From assembly GCF_004804275.1 (NCBI RefSeq), contig NZ_STGI01000018.1, positions 41,632-105,631 on the forward strand: 64,000 nucleotides of DNA, written 5' to 3'. Within the stretch, counting starts at the first letter, position 1. Every line of letters begins with the position of its first letter. This DNA comes from Herbaspirillum sp. ST 5-3. GTDB taxonomy: Bacteria; Pseudomonadota; Gammaproteobacteria; Burkholderiales; Burkholderiaceae_D. The notes under the pieces are model-generated. The model saw only the letters and a program-made list of their open reading frames with translations. It searched no databases and was not told the origin of the DNA. The translations under genes and the position numbers were made by a program. Below, one piece after another: positions 25,086 to 34,183 of the stretch.

Positions 25086-26681
25086 ATGAAGCAACACAAG
25101 ATGAAGCTTACGCGGCGCAATCACCTTTTCCACGCGCTGATCCCCACCGCAGTCATGGTGGCCGCCAGCCCGCTGGCACTGGCCGATGACAACAGCGGCG
25201 ACGGCCGCTTCCACTTCGACGGCTATCTGCGCGAGGAAGTGTCCGTCAATGCCAAGAACTGGCAGGACACGCCCGGCTACAACGACACGGGCAAGGTGTC
25301 GATGGCGCGCACCACCGCGCGCCTGAACATGGACTTCAAGGCGAACGACACCGTCACCTTTGTCGCCAAGGCGCGCGCTTCCAAAGAGTTGAACACCCCG
25401 TTCCTGAAACATCTGGAAAGCATGGGCGCCAACAGCTCCAGACATCAGGGGCTGACAAAGGATCTGTACGACGATCTCGATGTGCGCGAGTGGTATGCCG
25501 ATATCAAGGCAAGCGACCGCGTCAAGTTCCGTATCGGCAAGCAGCAGATCGTCTGGGGCGAGACTGACTTCTTCGTTGCCAACGACCTCGCGCAAGGCTA
25601 TGACAACGTCTGGCGCAGCTTCCTCGAGCCGGCCAACGAGGAACTGCGCAAGGGCAACATTATTCTCAAGGCCAATATCGATGTTCCCGAGGCCAACGGC
25701 GGCATTGAAGCCTTCATTCGTCCGGGCTGGGATCGCAAGAGGGATATCGGCACCGAGATCGATATCTATGGCGGCCGTTGGTCCAGTCAGCCCTATGCCG
25801 GCGTGGACTTCCGCAACATCGATCCCTACGCCTGGAACAACGCGAAAGCCGACATCCACAGCAAGACCGGCGGCGTGCGCTGGAGCGGCATGGCAGGCGA
25901 CACCAACTACTCTGTCTCGTGGATGCGGACCTTCTACAACTCGCCGATCATGAATCCGTCGTCGAATCTGGCACTGTTCGGCCTGCCCAACGTGCCTTCG
26001 GGCGCTACACCGACGGGAAGCTCGACTACGGCCGGCGTGGCGGGAGAGATCATCTATCCGATCGTGAACGTGGTCGGTGCGACGGCCAGCCGTTACTCCG
26101 ACATGGCTGATGCCGTATTCAGCACCGAGGTGGCCTATATCAAGGATGCACCTTTCAACTTCGCTGCAGGAACGCCGTCCCCGCTGAGCGGCGCCGTCGC
26201 GCCGGGCTTCGACGGCTGGAAGACCAAGAACGTGATCGCTTCCATGATCCGCATGGACAAGAATTTCGCGTTCACCCAGGGCCTCCTGGGCACGGAAAAA
26301 CCGATGTTCTTCTCGGTGCAGCTGTTCGACAAGTGGATCCAGAACTTTGACGCGAACGAGAATCTGCTCTACAGCGTCGGCTGGGGCGGTCGCGTCAAGC
26401 GCCACAACACGCTGGCGACTGCCATCTTCGATCTGAGCTATGACAACGGCCGCATTCACCCGCAGCTCGTGCTGGGTTCGGACGTGACCAATGGCGGCGG
26501 TTTCTTCGTCCCCTCCCTCACGACCCAGTTAAGCAAGAACCTGCGCTGGAAGATCGAGTACGACGGTTTCTGGGATAACGGCTATGCCAAGGGCCCCGTT
26601 CCTGGCAGCGACAGGACCACGCTGTTTGGCTATTTGCACAACCGCGATCAGGTCTACACCAGCCTGACCTATCTCTTCTAA
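25086..26681 (+). CDS. DUF1302-family outer-membrane protein
   Basis: A 531-residue protein with a signal peptide (basic start, hydrophobic core to about residue 32, cleavage near LALADD). The rest is rich in alternating aromatic/polar strands and ends in a C-terminal phenylalanine (SLTYLF), typical of a beta-barrel inserted in the outer membrane. DUF1302 proteins are found next to DUF1329 proteins in hydrocarbon, phenol and steroid degraders. It is probably a channel or receptor for uptake or export of hydrophobic compounds, a role inferred from context. It has a GGGAG ribosome site. Confidence 0.85.
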   Translation: MKQHKMKLTRRNHLFHALIPTAVMVAASPLALADDNSGDGRFHFDGYLREEVSVNAKNWQDTPGYNDTGKVSMARTTARLNMDFKANDTVTFVAKARASKELNTPFLKHLESMGANSSRHQGLTKDLYDDLDVREWYADIKASDRVKFRIGKQQIVWGETDFFVANDLAQGYDNVWRSFLEPANEELRKGNIILKANIDVPEANGGIEAFIRPGWDRKRDIGTEIDIYGGRWSSQPYAGVDFRNIDPYAWNNAKADIHSKTGGVRWSGMAGDTNYSVSWMRTFYNSPIMNPSSNLALFGLPNVPSGATPTGSSTTAGVAGEIIYPIVNVVGATASRYSDMADAVFSTEVAYIKDAPFNFAAGTPSPLSGAVAPGFDGWKTKNVIASMIRMDKNFAFTQGLLGTEKPMFFSVQLFDKWIQNFDANENLLYSVGWGGRVKRHNTLATAIFDLSYDNGRIHPQLVLGSDVTNGGGFFVPSLTTQLSKNLRWKIEYDGFWDNGYAKGPVPGSDRTTLFGYLHNRDQVYTSLTYLF

Positions 26682-26703
26682 TCCATTGCACTGGAGAGCA
26701 TTC

Positions 26704-27954
26704 ATGAAAACAACGACTCTGTACTCCCGTCTCATCGCCGTGCTGATCGGCACCTCCTGCCTGCCGGCGTTGGCAGCAGACCTGGCTGAAGGCACGGTGA
26801 TTTCCGCCGCCAACCTGGACCAGGTCAAGAGCGCCACCTTCGACGGCCATACCATCGGCAGCATGCTGTCCGAGAGGATGGAGTGGCGCATCCGTAACAA
26901 CGGCTGGAAGCTCACGCTGGCGCATGCAAAGAAAGTGGCGCTTGACCCGAACTGGGTCAAGGCCAGCAAGGCCAATGAAGGCAAGACCAGGATCAACGAT
27001 GCCACTTGCAAGGTCGATGGCTGGAAAGCCGGCGAACCGTTTCCCGAGATCGACGTGAAAGATCCGGAAGCTGCGAAGAAGATCGTCTGGAACCTGCACT
27101 TGGGCTCGCTGCTCGGCGACGTGTCCTCCGTGCCGAATTTCACGCAGTTGCTGATCGACGGCAAGAGCGGCATCCACGCTGAACTGGTGGCCGAATTCAC
27201 CCGCTTCAACATGAAAGGCCGTTTGACCGGCGGCTCGTCCACCATCGGCGATGATGACGAGAGCGCACGTCAGCTGCTGTTCTTCAAGGCGCCATCCGAA
27301 GTCAAGGGCATCGGTACTTACACCATGATGTACGACTCGAACAAGGTGCCGGACGTCTGGGCCTATGTCCCCGCGGTACGCCGTACCCGCCGTCTGTCGG
27401 GCGGTGCATGGATGGATCCGGTCGGCTCCTCCGACCAGTTGCAGGATGAGATCGACGGCTTCAATGCACGTCCGTGCTGGTACCCGGGCTACAAGCTGCT
27501 GGGCAAGCGCTGGCTCCTGGCTCCGGCCAACAGCCGGGTGGACGTCTGGAACCAGAAGGCGTCCGCGACCGCCGAGAAGTATCCGACGCTGGACCGTTCT
27601 GCGCCGTTCTGGAACCTGAACGACTCGTTCGAGCCGCGCGAAGTGTATATGGTCGAGGTCGCCACGCCGCCGCAGCACCCGTACAGCAAGAAGGTGCTTT
27701 ACATCGAAACGGCGTATCCGCGTGTTCACTACGTGGAGACCTACAACCGCAAGGGCGAATTCTGGAAGTTCATCGAAATGCACTCCTACGTCAATGCCAA
27801 GGCAGGTGACATTCGCACCGTCTCTGCAGGCGTGATCGATTTCCAGCGCAACCACGCGACGGTTTCACTCATCGACGTATCGACCTGGCGCACCAACTTC
27901 GACGCCAAACCGAGCGATGTATCGCTGACCAGGCTGGAGTCGGCAGGGCGCTAA
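26704..27954 (+). CDS. DUF1329-family periplasmic protein
   Basis: A 416-residue exported protein with a signal peptide cleaved near residue 24 (LPALAAD). DUF1329 proteins have a LolA/LolB-like lipid-binding fold and are nearly always encoded beside DUF1302 proteins. Here it is the last gene of the transport operon, 22 bp after the DUF1302 gene, with a GGAGAG ribosome site, and is followed by a strong terminator. It probably shuttles a hydrophobic molecule through the periplasm between the RND protein and the outer-membrane barrel. Confidence 0.85.
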   Translation: MKTTTLYSRLIAVLIGTSCLPALAADLAEGTVISAANLDQVKSATFDGHTIGSMLSERMEWRIRNNGWKLTLAHAKKVALDPNWVKASKANEGKTRINDATCKVDGWKAGEPFPEIDVKDPEAAKKIVWNLHLGSLLGDVSSVPNFTQLLIDGKSGIHAELVAEFTRFNMKGRLTGGSSTIGDDDESARQLLFFKAPSEVKGIGTYTMMYDSNKVPDVWAYVPAVRRTRRLSGGAWMDPVGSSDQLQDEIDGFNARPCWYPGYKLLGKRWLLAPANSRVDVWNQKASATAEKYPTLDRSAPFWNLNDSFEPREVYMVEVATPPQHPYSKKVLYIETAYPRVHYVETYNRKGEFWKFIEMHSYVNAKAGDIRTVSAGVIDFQRNHATVSLIDVSTWRTNFDAKPSDVSLTRLESAGR

Positions 27955-27966
27955 TGGCGTGTTTGG

Positions 27967-28000
27967 GGCCGCTCGCTCCTTCGCGGGCGGCCTCTTTTTT
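27967..28000 (+). terminator. Strong Rho-independent terminator
   Basis: A 10-bp GC-rich stem (27967-27976 with 27983-27992, one G-T wobble) and a six-base loop are followed by CTCTTTTTT. It ends the transport operon 12 bp after the DUF1329 stop. Confidence 0.93.
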
Positions 28001-28002
28001 CC

Positions 28003-28032
28003 TGTCATGCCAGGACGTTTCCTGGCGTGACA
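28003..28032. promoter_or_regulatory. 12-6-12 inverted repeat in the leader of the meta-cleavage operon
   Basis: TGTCATGCCAGG and CCTGGCGTGACA flank a six-base spacer, with a single mismatch. It lies immediately after the previous terminator and 100 bp before the dioxygenase gene. No T-run follows it, so an operator or an RNA structure is more likely than a terminator. Confidence 0.4.
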
Positions 28033-28131
28033 GACCCTCGGGCGGATTGCAGTCCGCAAGGCGCACCATCGCCAGGCGTATCCGTTGCGAGTGTCGGGGG
28101 ATCGCCCGACAAGCATCTTAAGAACATCGCT

Positions 28132-29076
28132 ATGCCAATCCATCTCGAATGCCTTTCCCATACGCCGCTGCACGGCTACTTCGATCCCGCGCCGCAGATC
28201 GTCGCCGAGGTCGAGGCGACAGCGGCTGCCGCCCGGGAACGCGTGCGCGCCTACGCCCCGGAGCTGGTGATCGTGTTTGCGCCCGACCACTACAACGGTT
28301 TTTTCTACGACATGATGCCGCCGTTCTGCATCGGTACCGCAGCGCACTCGATCGGCGATTACAAGAGCAAGCCAGGACCGCTGAACGTGCCACCCGAACT
28401 TGCGCGCGAGATGGTTGAAGCCGTCCTTGCCGCCGACATCGATACCGCCATGTCCTACCGGATGCAGGTCGATCACGGCTGTGCGCAAGCGCTTGAAGAG
28501 CTGACTGGCGATCTCGATACCTATCCGGTAATCCCCGTGTTCATCAATTCGGTGGCGCCGCCTATGGCGTCGCTGCGCCGAGTCCGTCTGCTCGGCGAGG
28601 CCATCGGTCGTTTCCTGCTGCGTACCGGCAAGCGCGTGCTCGTGATCGGTTCCGGCGGCATCTCGCATGAACCGCCGGTGCCGGAAATGAAAGGCGCCAC
28701 GCAGGAAATCGCCGAACGCCTGATCGCGAACCGCAATCCCTCGCCGCAAGCGCGCGCGGCTCGCCAGGAACGCACCGTGGCTGCCGCCATCGCCTTCTCC
28801 AAGGGCGAAGCGCCGGGCATGCGGCCCTTGAACCCGGAGTGGGACATGGCCTTCCTGCAGCGCCTGCAACAGGATCTGCGTGCGGTGGATGGCATGACCG
28901 ATGGCGCGATCACGCGTGAGGGCGGCCGCTCGGCACACGAGATCCGCACCTGGGTCGCCGCATTCGGCGCGCTGTCGGCCTTCGGCGCGTACGACGCGCA
29001 CATTGATTTCTACCGTGCGATCCCGGAATGGATTGCCGGATTTGCCGCTATGCACGCCGACCCGCTGCAAGCCTGA
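28132..29076 (+). CDS. mhpB: 2,3-dihydroxyphenylpropionate 1,2-dioxygenase (MhpB-like, LigB class)
   Basis: Extradiol (meta) cleavage of 3-(2,3-dihydroxyphenyl)propionate using Fe(II) and O2. Its 314 residues equal the length of E. coli MhpB. It has the class III extradiol motifs: the N-terminal HLECLSHTPLHGY, PELVIVFAPDHYNGFFYDMMPPFC and VIGSGGISHEPP. It begins the operon mhpB-D-F-E-C. The ATG at 28132 has only a weak ribosome site (AAGAA); an upstream frame from 28027 adds unlike residues. There is no flavin hydroxylase mhpA nearby, which fits a catechol that comes from N-heterocycle breakdown rather than from 3-hydroxyphenylpropionate. Confidence 0.92.
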   Translation: MPIHLECLSHTPLHGYFDPAPQIVAEVEATAAAARERVRAYAPELVIVFAPDHYNGFFYDMMPPFCIGTAAHSIGDYKSKPGPLNVPPELAREMVEAVLAADIDTAMSYRMQVDHGCAQALEELTGDLDTYPVIPVFINSVAPPMASLRRVRLLGEAIGRFLLRTGKRVLVIGSGGISHEPPVPEMKGATQEIAERLIANRNPSPQARAARQERTVAAAIAFSKGEAPGMRPLNPEWDMAFLQRLQQDLRAVDGMTDGAITREGGRSAHEIRTWVAAFGALSAFGAYDAHIDFYRAIPEWIAGFAAMHADPLQA

Positions 29077-29100
29077 CGACAAGTATCACGAGGAGAAGAG

Positions 29101-29889
29101 ATGTCGAATCAAACATTGGTAAAGGAACTGGCCGCACGGCTGCGCTCCGCAGAAAACACGCGCCAGCCGGTGGCGCCGGTGCGCGGCGAAATCGCGCTCG
29201 ACGACATGGCGGCTGCCTATGCCGTGCAGCAGGCCAACGTCGATGCGCGTGTGGCGAACGGCGAACGCATCGTCGGCCGCAAGATCGGCCTGACCTCGTT
29301 CGCGGTGCAAAAGCAGCTGGGCGTCGACCAGCCCGACTTCGGCGCGTTGTTCGCGGACATGGCCTATGGCGACGGTGAACCGATGCCGTTGTCACGCCTG
29401 ATCCAGCCCAAGGCCGAAGCCGAAATCGCCCTTGTGCTGAAGCACGATCTCACGCGTGAAAAGCACACCTTCGCCGACATCATTGGCGCCACGGACTACG
29501 CACTCGCTGCGATCGAGGTGGTCGACAGCCGCATCCAGCACTGGGACATCCGCTTTGTGGATACCGTTGCCGACAATGCATCGAGCGCCTTGTTCGTGCT
29601 CGGCAGCCGTCCGGTGCCGCTTGCCGATCTCGATCTCGTCGCCGCGACGATGACGCTGTCGCGCGACGGCGAAGTGTTGTCGCGCGGCAGTGGCGCTGCC
29701 TGTCTCGGCAATCCGCTGAACGCGGCCGTCTGGCTGGCGGACATGATGGTGAAGATGAACACGCCCTTGCGGGCCGGCGACGTGCTGATGACCGGCGCGC
29801 TCGGGCCGATGGTGCCCGTCACGCAGCCCGGAACTTTCACCGCGCAGATCGACGGACTGGGCAGCGTGCGCGCGGTATTTAGCGAATAA
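29101..29889 (+). CDS. mhpD: 2-hydroxypenta-2,4-dienoate hydratase
   Basis: Adds water to 2-hydroxypenta-2,4-dienoate to give 4-hydroxy-2-oxovalerate. Its 262 residues are typical of MhpD/BphH/XylJ. Family signatures are [23 protein letters not shown] near residue 60, the metal-site EAEIALVL and AIEVVDSRI stretches, and [13 protein letters not shown] near residue 205. It has an AGGAG ribosome site and lies 24 bp after the dioxygenase gene. Confidence 0.93.
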   Translation: MSNQTLVKELAARLRSAENTRQPVAPVRGEIALDDMAAAYAVQQANVDARVANGERIVGRKIGLTSFAVQKQLGVDQPDFGALFADMAYGDGEPMPLSRLIQPKAEAEIALVLKHDLTREKHTFADIIGATDYALAAIEVVDSRIQHWDIRFVDTVADNASSALFVLGSRPVPLADLDLVAATMTLSRDGEVLSRGSGAACLGNPLNAAVWLADMMVKMNTPLRAGDVLMTGALGPMVPVTQPGTFTAQIDGLGSVRAVFSE

Positions 29890-29900
29890 GGAATCAAGCA

Positions 29901-30845
29901 ATGAGCAAGAAACTCAAGGCTGCCATCATCGGCAGCGGCAACATCGGCACGGACTTGATGATCAAGATCCTGCGCCACGGCAAACATATCGAGATGGGCG
30001 CGATGGTCGGCATCGACCCGAACTCGGATGGCCTCGCGCGCGCCGCGCGCATGGGCGTGGCGGTCACGCATGAAGGCGTGGAAGGCTTGACCAGAATGGT
30101 CAACTTCGCCGACATCGACATCGTGTTCGATGCGACGTCGGCCGGTGCGCATGTCAAGAACGACGCTTTCCTGCGCAAGCTCAAACCCGGCATTCGGATG
30201 GTCGATTTAACGCCGGCGGCGATCGGCCCGTACTGCGTCCCGGCGGTCAACGGCGACGCGCACCTGGACGCGCTGAATCTGAACATGGTCACCTGCGGCG
30301 GGCAGGCAACGATCCCGATGGTCGCCGCCGTGTCGCGCGTGGCCAAGGTCTGCTACGGCGAAATCATTGCCTCGATTTCCAGCAAGTCCGCCGGCCCCGG
30401 CACGCGCGCCAACATCGACGAATTCACGGAAACGACGTCCAAGGCCATCGAACAAGTCGGCGGTGCGCAAAAGGGCAAGGCCATCATCATCCTGAACCCC
30501 GCCGAGCCGCCCTTGATCATGCGCGACACCGTGTATTGCATGACGGAACTTAACGCCGACCAGGACGCCATCCGCCAATCGGTCAGGGACATGGCGTCCG
30601 CCGTGCAGGAATATGTGCCTGGCTATCGCCTGAAACAGGAAGTGCAGTTCGACCGCTACGAGAACGGCCTGAACCTGCCCGTCATCGGCAAGCAGCCCGG
30701 CCTGAAAGTCTCCGTCTTCCTCGAAGTCGAAGGTGCGGCCCACTACCTTCCGGCCTATGCCGGCAACCTCGACATCATGACCAGCGCGGCCTTGAAGACC
30801 GCGGAGCGCATGGCCGAGCGTCAACTTTTCGCAGCAGCGGCCTGA
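29901..30845 (+). CDS. mhpF: Acetaldehyde dehydrogenase (acylating)
   Basis: Converts acetaldehyde, NAD and CoA to acetyl-CoA, channelled from the aldolase encoded next. It has 314 residues. The Rossmann motif GSGNIGTDL is at residues 12-20, and the active-site cysteine sits in [12 protein letters not shown] near residue 130. It has an AAGGAA ribosome site and lies 11 bp after mhpD. The MhpF/MhpE pair forms a bifunctional complex in known systems. Confidence 0.94.
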   Translation: MSKKLKAAIIGSGNIGTDLMIKILRHGKHIEMGAMVGIDPNSDGLARAARMGVAVTHEGVEGLTRMVNFADIDIVFDATSAGAHVKNDAFLRKLKPGIRMVDLTPAAIGPYCVPAVNGDAHLDALNLNMVTCGGQATIPMVAAVSRVAKVCYGEIIASISSKSAGPGTRANIDEFTETTSKAIEQVGGAQKGKAIIILNPAEPPLIMRDTVYCMTELNADQDAIRQSVRDMASAVQEYVPGYRLKQEVQFDRYENGLNLPVIGKQPGLKVSVFLEVEGAAHYLPAYAGNLDIMTSAALKTAERMAERQLFAAAA

Positions 30846-30859
30846 GCGGAGGAATGCAC

Positions 30860-31885
30860 ATGTTTGACAAGACCAAAAAGATTTACGTCTCCGACGTCAC
30901 CCTGCGCGACGGCATGCATGCCATCCGCCACCAATATAGCCTGGAGCAAGCGGTGCGGATTGCCAGGGCACTGGACGAAGCGAAGGTCGATTCCATCGAA
31001 GTCGCCCACGGCGACGGCTTGCAAGGATCGAGCTTCAACTACGGCTTTGGCGCGCACACCGACCTGGAATGGATAGCGGCTGTCGCCGGCGTGCTGAAGC
31101 ATGCGAAAGTGGCGACACTTCTGTTGCCCGGCATCGGCACCATCCACGATCTCAAAAATGCCTACGACGCCGGCGCGCGCATCGTCCGCGTGGCGACTCA
31201 CTGCACCGAAGCAGACATATCGAAGCAGCACATCGAATACGCAAGAAAGCTTGGCATGGACACCGTCGGTTTCCTGATGATGAGCCACATGACCACGCCG
31301 CAAAACCTCGCGCAGGAAGCGAGGAAGATGGAAAGCTATGGCGCGACCACGATTTACGTGGTGGACTCGGGCGGTGCGATGAGCATGTACGACATCGCCG
31401 ATCGCTTCAAGGCGTTCAAGGACGTGTTGAAACCCGAGACGCACACCGGCATGCACGCGCACCACAACCTGTCCCTCGGTGTGGCCAATTCCATCGTCGC
31501 GCTCGAACACGGCTGCGACCGCATCGATGCCAGCTTGACCGGCATGGGTGCGGGCGCGGGCAATGCACCGCTGGAAGTCTTCATCGCTGCCGTCGACCGC
31601 ATGGGCCTGAACCACGGCTGCGACGTGAAAAAGCTGATCGACGCAGCGGAAGACATCGTGCGTCCGATCCAGGAACGCCCGGTGCGCGTGGATCGCGAGA
31701 CGCTGGCGCTGGGTTATGCCGGTGTCTACAGCAGCTTCCTGCGTCATTCCGAAGCTGCTGCGCAGAAGTACGACTTGCCGGCCTTCGACATCCTGGTCGA
31801 ACTGGGCAAGCGCCGCATGGTCGGTGGCCAGGAAGACATGATTGTCGACGTCGCACTCGACATGTTGAAGCAGAAGGCCGCCTGA
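30860..31885 (+). CDS. mhpE: 4-hydroxy-2-oxovalerate aldolase
   Basis: Splits 4-hydroxy-2-oxovalerate into pyruvate and acetaldehyde. It has 341 residues. The DRE-TIM metal motif is in [13 protein letters not shown] near residue 10, the VDSGGAM and [12 protein letters not shown] motifs (metal histidines) follow, and a C-terminal communication domain is present. The start is ATG 30860, seven bases after GGAGG; the ATG at 30854 is too close to that site. It follows mhpF by 14 bp. Confidence 0.94.
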   Translation: MFDKTKKIYVSDVTLRDGMHAIRHQYSLEQAVRIARALDEAKVDSIEVAHGDGLQGSSFNYGFGAHTDLEWIAAVAGVLKHAKVATLLLPGIGTIHDLKNAYDAGARIVRVATHCTEADISKQHIEYARKLGMDTVGFLMMSHMTTPQNLAQEARKMESYGATTIYVVDSGGAMSMYDIADRFKAFKDVLKPETHTGMHAHHNLSLGVANSIVALEHGCDRIDASLTGMGAGAGNAPLEVFIAAVDRMGLNHGCDVKKLIDAAEDIVRPIQERPVRVDRETLALGYAGVYSSFLRHSEAAAQKYDLPAFDILVELGKRRMVGGQEDMIVDVALDMLKQKAA

Positions 31886-31930
31886 CACAGGTGCATTTCA
31901 TCGAAACACGTTTATGCGAAGGAATCGCAC

Positions 31931-32809
31931 ATGAGTAAATCGTATACCGAAGCTTCGACAAGCCAGTTCGTGACAGTCCGCGACGGCGAGGTGGAGTACA
32001 AGGTTCACTACAACGACGTCGGTCCGCGTTTGGGCCAAACTTCGGGCCAGGTCGTCGTGATGCTGCACGGCTCGGGTCCGGGCGCGACCGGCTGGGCAAA
32101 TTTCCACCGTAACATCGAGCCTCTCGTCGCGGCCGGTTACCGCCTGCTCCTGATCGACATGCCCGGCTTTGGCAAGAGTGATGTGTTCCTCAATACGGCC
32201 GGTTCGCGTTCGGACTTCAACGGACGCATCGTCAAGCTCGTGCTCGACCAGCTCAACATCGAACGCGCACACGTGATCGGCAATTCGATGGGCGGACACA
32301 GCACCACGGCCTTCGCGCTCGCCAATCCCGAGCGTGCCGGCAAGCTGGTCCTGATGGGCGGCGGCACGGGCGGTCCGAGCCAGTTCGTGCCGATGCCGAC
32401 GGAAGGCATCAAGCTGATCAACCTCGTCTACCGCGAACCGACGCTCGAGAACGTCAAGCGCATGATGAACGTCTTCGTGTTCGACGCCGGCGCACTGACG
32501 GACGATCTGCTGCAACTGCGCGTGGACAACATGCTCGCGCGCCGCGAGCACCTCGACAACTGGGTGAAGAGCCTGGCGGCGAACCCGAAGCAGTTCAGCG
32601 ACTATGGCGCACGCCTCGGCGAGGTCAAGGCGCCGGCTCTCATCATCTGGGGCCGCGATGATCGGTTTGTTCCTTTCGATATCGGCCTGCGCCTGCTGTG
32701 GGGCATGCCGAACGCCGAGATGCACATCTTCAACCGTTGCGGCCATTGGGCGCAGTGGGAGCATGCCGACAAATTCAACCGCATGGTGCTGGAATTTCTT
32801 GCGGCGTGA
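31931..32809 (+). CDS. mhpC: Meta-cleavage product hydrolase (MhpC-like alpha/beta hydrolase)
   Basis: Hydrolyses the C-C bond of the ring-fission product (2-hydroxy-6-oxonona-2,4-diene-1,9-dioate for the MhpB product) to succinate and 2-hydroxypentadienoate. It has 292 residues. [13 protein letters not shown] is the oxyanion region, the nucleophile is in IGNSMGGHS, the acid in WGRDDRFVP and the histidine in [10 protein letters not shown]. It follows the aldolase gene by 45 bp. The class is clear; MhpC specificity is inferred from the neighbouring mhpB. Confidence 0.9.
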   Translation: MSKSYTEASTSQFVTVRDGEVEYKVHYNDVGPRLGQTSGQVVVMLHGSGPGATGWANFHRNIEPLVAAGYRLLLIDMPGFGKSDVFLNTAGSRSDFNGRIVKLVLDQLNIERAHVIGNSMGGHSTTAFALANPERAGKLVLMGGGTGGPSQFVPMPTEGIKLINLVYREPTLENVKRMMNVFVFDAGALTDDLLQLRVDNMLARREHLDNWVKSLAANPKQFSDYGARLGEVKAPALIIWGRDDRFVPFDIGLRLLWGMPNAEMHIFNRCGHWAQWEHADKFNRMVLEFLAA

Positions 32810-32846
32810 CGAAATTATCAACAAGTCAGGTAACAGAGGAGTGTCA

Positions 32847-33275
32847 ATGAGCAAACAAGGAATGACCGGGCGCTGGCAAATCGTCGCATGGGAGCAGGTC
32901 TACGACGATGGCCGCCGCACTTACCCGATGGGGCAGCAAGTGGAAGGCTTCATCCAATACGACCCCGATGGCCGCATGATGTGCATGCTGTGCCGCGGCG
33001 ACCGCCAGAACTTCGCCACCGGCGGGCAGTGGAACGCGTCGGAGCAAGAAAAGGCCCAAGCCTACAGCTCCATGCTGGCCTATGCCGGAACCTACACCTT
33101 TGCCGGCGATACCGTCAGCCATCACGTCGAATTGAGCGCCTTTCCCAACTGGAAGGGAGGCACTCAGAAGCGCCGCATCGAGACGATGGATGCAGGCCAA
33201 CTGGTGCTGGCGGCACGTCTGGAAGAGGGCACCTCGGAAGCGCGCACTGCACGGCTGGTCTGGAAGCGCGCTTGA
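32847..33275 (+). CDS. Lipocalin-like domain protein
   Basis: A 142-residue protein matching the Lipocalin_5 pattern: an N-terminal GRWQIVAWEQVYDDGRR, a QYDPDGRMMCML strand and a C-terminal LVWKRA. There is no signal peptide, so it is cytoplasmic. Such proteins occur in aromatic-degradation clusters and probably bind a small hydrophobic intermediate; no enzyme activity is apparent. It has a strong GAGGAG ribosome site and sits between two meta-cleavage hydrolase genes. Confidence 0.75.
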   Translation: MSKQGMTGRWQIVAWEQVYDDGRRTYPMGQQVEGFIQYDPDGRMMCMLCRGDRQNFATGGQWNASEQEKAQAYSSMLAYAGTYTFAGDTVSHHVELSAFPNWKGGTQKRRIETMDAGQLVLAARLEEGTSEARTARLVWKRA

Positions 33276-33352
33276 TTTTCCCTCTTCCTCCCTCGATCCA
33301 GGCAAACCAAGGCAGCAACACTTCGCACGGCACACAAATTCGGAAGGCAAGC

Positions 33353-34183
33353 ATGAGCGAGAACATTCCCGAGATTGGCAACAGCATCATCCTCGACGGG
33401 ATGAACATCAACTATCACGATCGCGGGCAGGGCGACGCCGTCCTGCTCATTCACGGCTCCGGCCCGGGCGTGACGGCGTGGGCCAACTGGCGGCTGGTCC
33501 TGCCGGAGCTCGCCGCGACGCATCGCGTGATCGCGCCGGACATGGCCGGCTTCGGCTACACACAAACGCCGTCTGGATATCAGACATCGCCGGAAAACTG
33601 GGTCGCGCAAGTCATCGGCCTGATGGATGCGCTGGGGATCGCGCAGTTTTCCATCGTCGGCAATTCCTTTGGCGGAGCCATTGCGCTCAGGACGGCGAGC
33701 ATGTATCCGGATCGCGTCAAGAAGCTGGTGCTGATGGGCTCGGCGGGAACGAGTTTCCCCATCAGCGAAGGGCTGGACAAGGTGTGGGGATATCAGGCGT
33801 CGCGCGAAGCCATGCGCGAACTGATCGGCATCTTCGCCTACGATCAGTCCATCGTCACGGACGACTTGGTGGACATGCGCTACCGGGCCAGCATTCGCGC
33901 CGACGTGCAAGAGCGTTTTGCTCGGCTGTTTCCTGCGCCGCGCCAGGAGGGTATCGACATGCTCGCGCTGAGCGACGCGCAATTGAACGCCATTCGCATG
34001 CCGGTCGCGATCGTGCATGGGCGTGACGATCGCGTCATTCCCTTCCAGGTATCGGAAATGCTCGCGGCAAAACTGCCCAATGCGACCTTGCACCCGATCG
34101 ACCATTGCGGCCACTGGGTACAGATCGAAAAGAAGCAGGAATTTCTTGGCATCGTCACCCGCTTCATGGAGGAGTACGCATGA
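33353..34183 (+). CDS. Second alpha/beta hydrolase, 2-hydroxymuconate-semialdehyde-hydrolase-like
   Basis: A 276-residue C-C hydrolase of the DmpD/XylF/CumD group. It has IHGSGPGVTAWANW, nucleophile elbow VGNSFGGAIA, acid HGRDDRVIP and HCGHWVQIE. It differs clearly from the MhpC-like protein two genes upstream. The stop codon overlaps the start of the following extradiol dioxygenase gene (ATGA at 34180-34183), so these two products probably act in sequence on one catechol. The ribosome site GGAAGG lies about eight bases before the ATG. Confidence 0.87.
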   Translation: MSENIPEIGNSIILDGMNINYHDRGQGDAVLLIHGSGPGVTAWANWRLVLPELAATHRVIAPDMAGFGYTQTPSGYQTSPENWVAQVIGLMDALGIAQFSIVGNSFGGAIALRTASMYPDRVKKLVLMGSAGTSFPISEGLDKVWGYQASREAMRELIGIFAYDQSIVTDDLVDMRYRASIRADVQERFARLFPAPRQEGIDMLALSDAQLNAIRMPVAIVHGRDDRVIPFQVSEMLAAKLPNATLHPIDHCGHWVQIEKKQEFLGIVTRFMEEYA

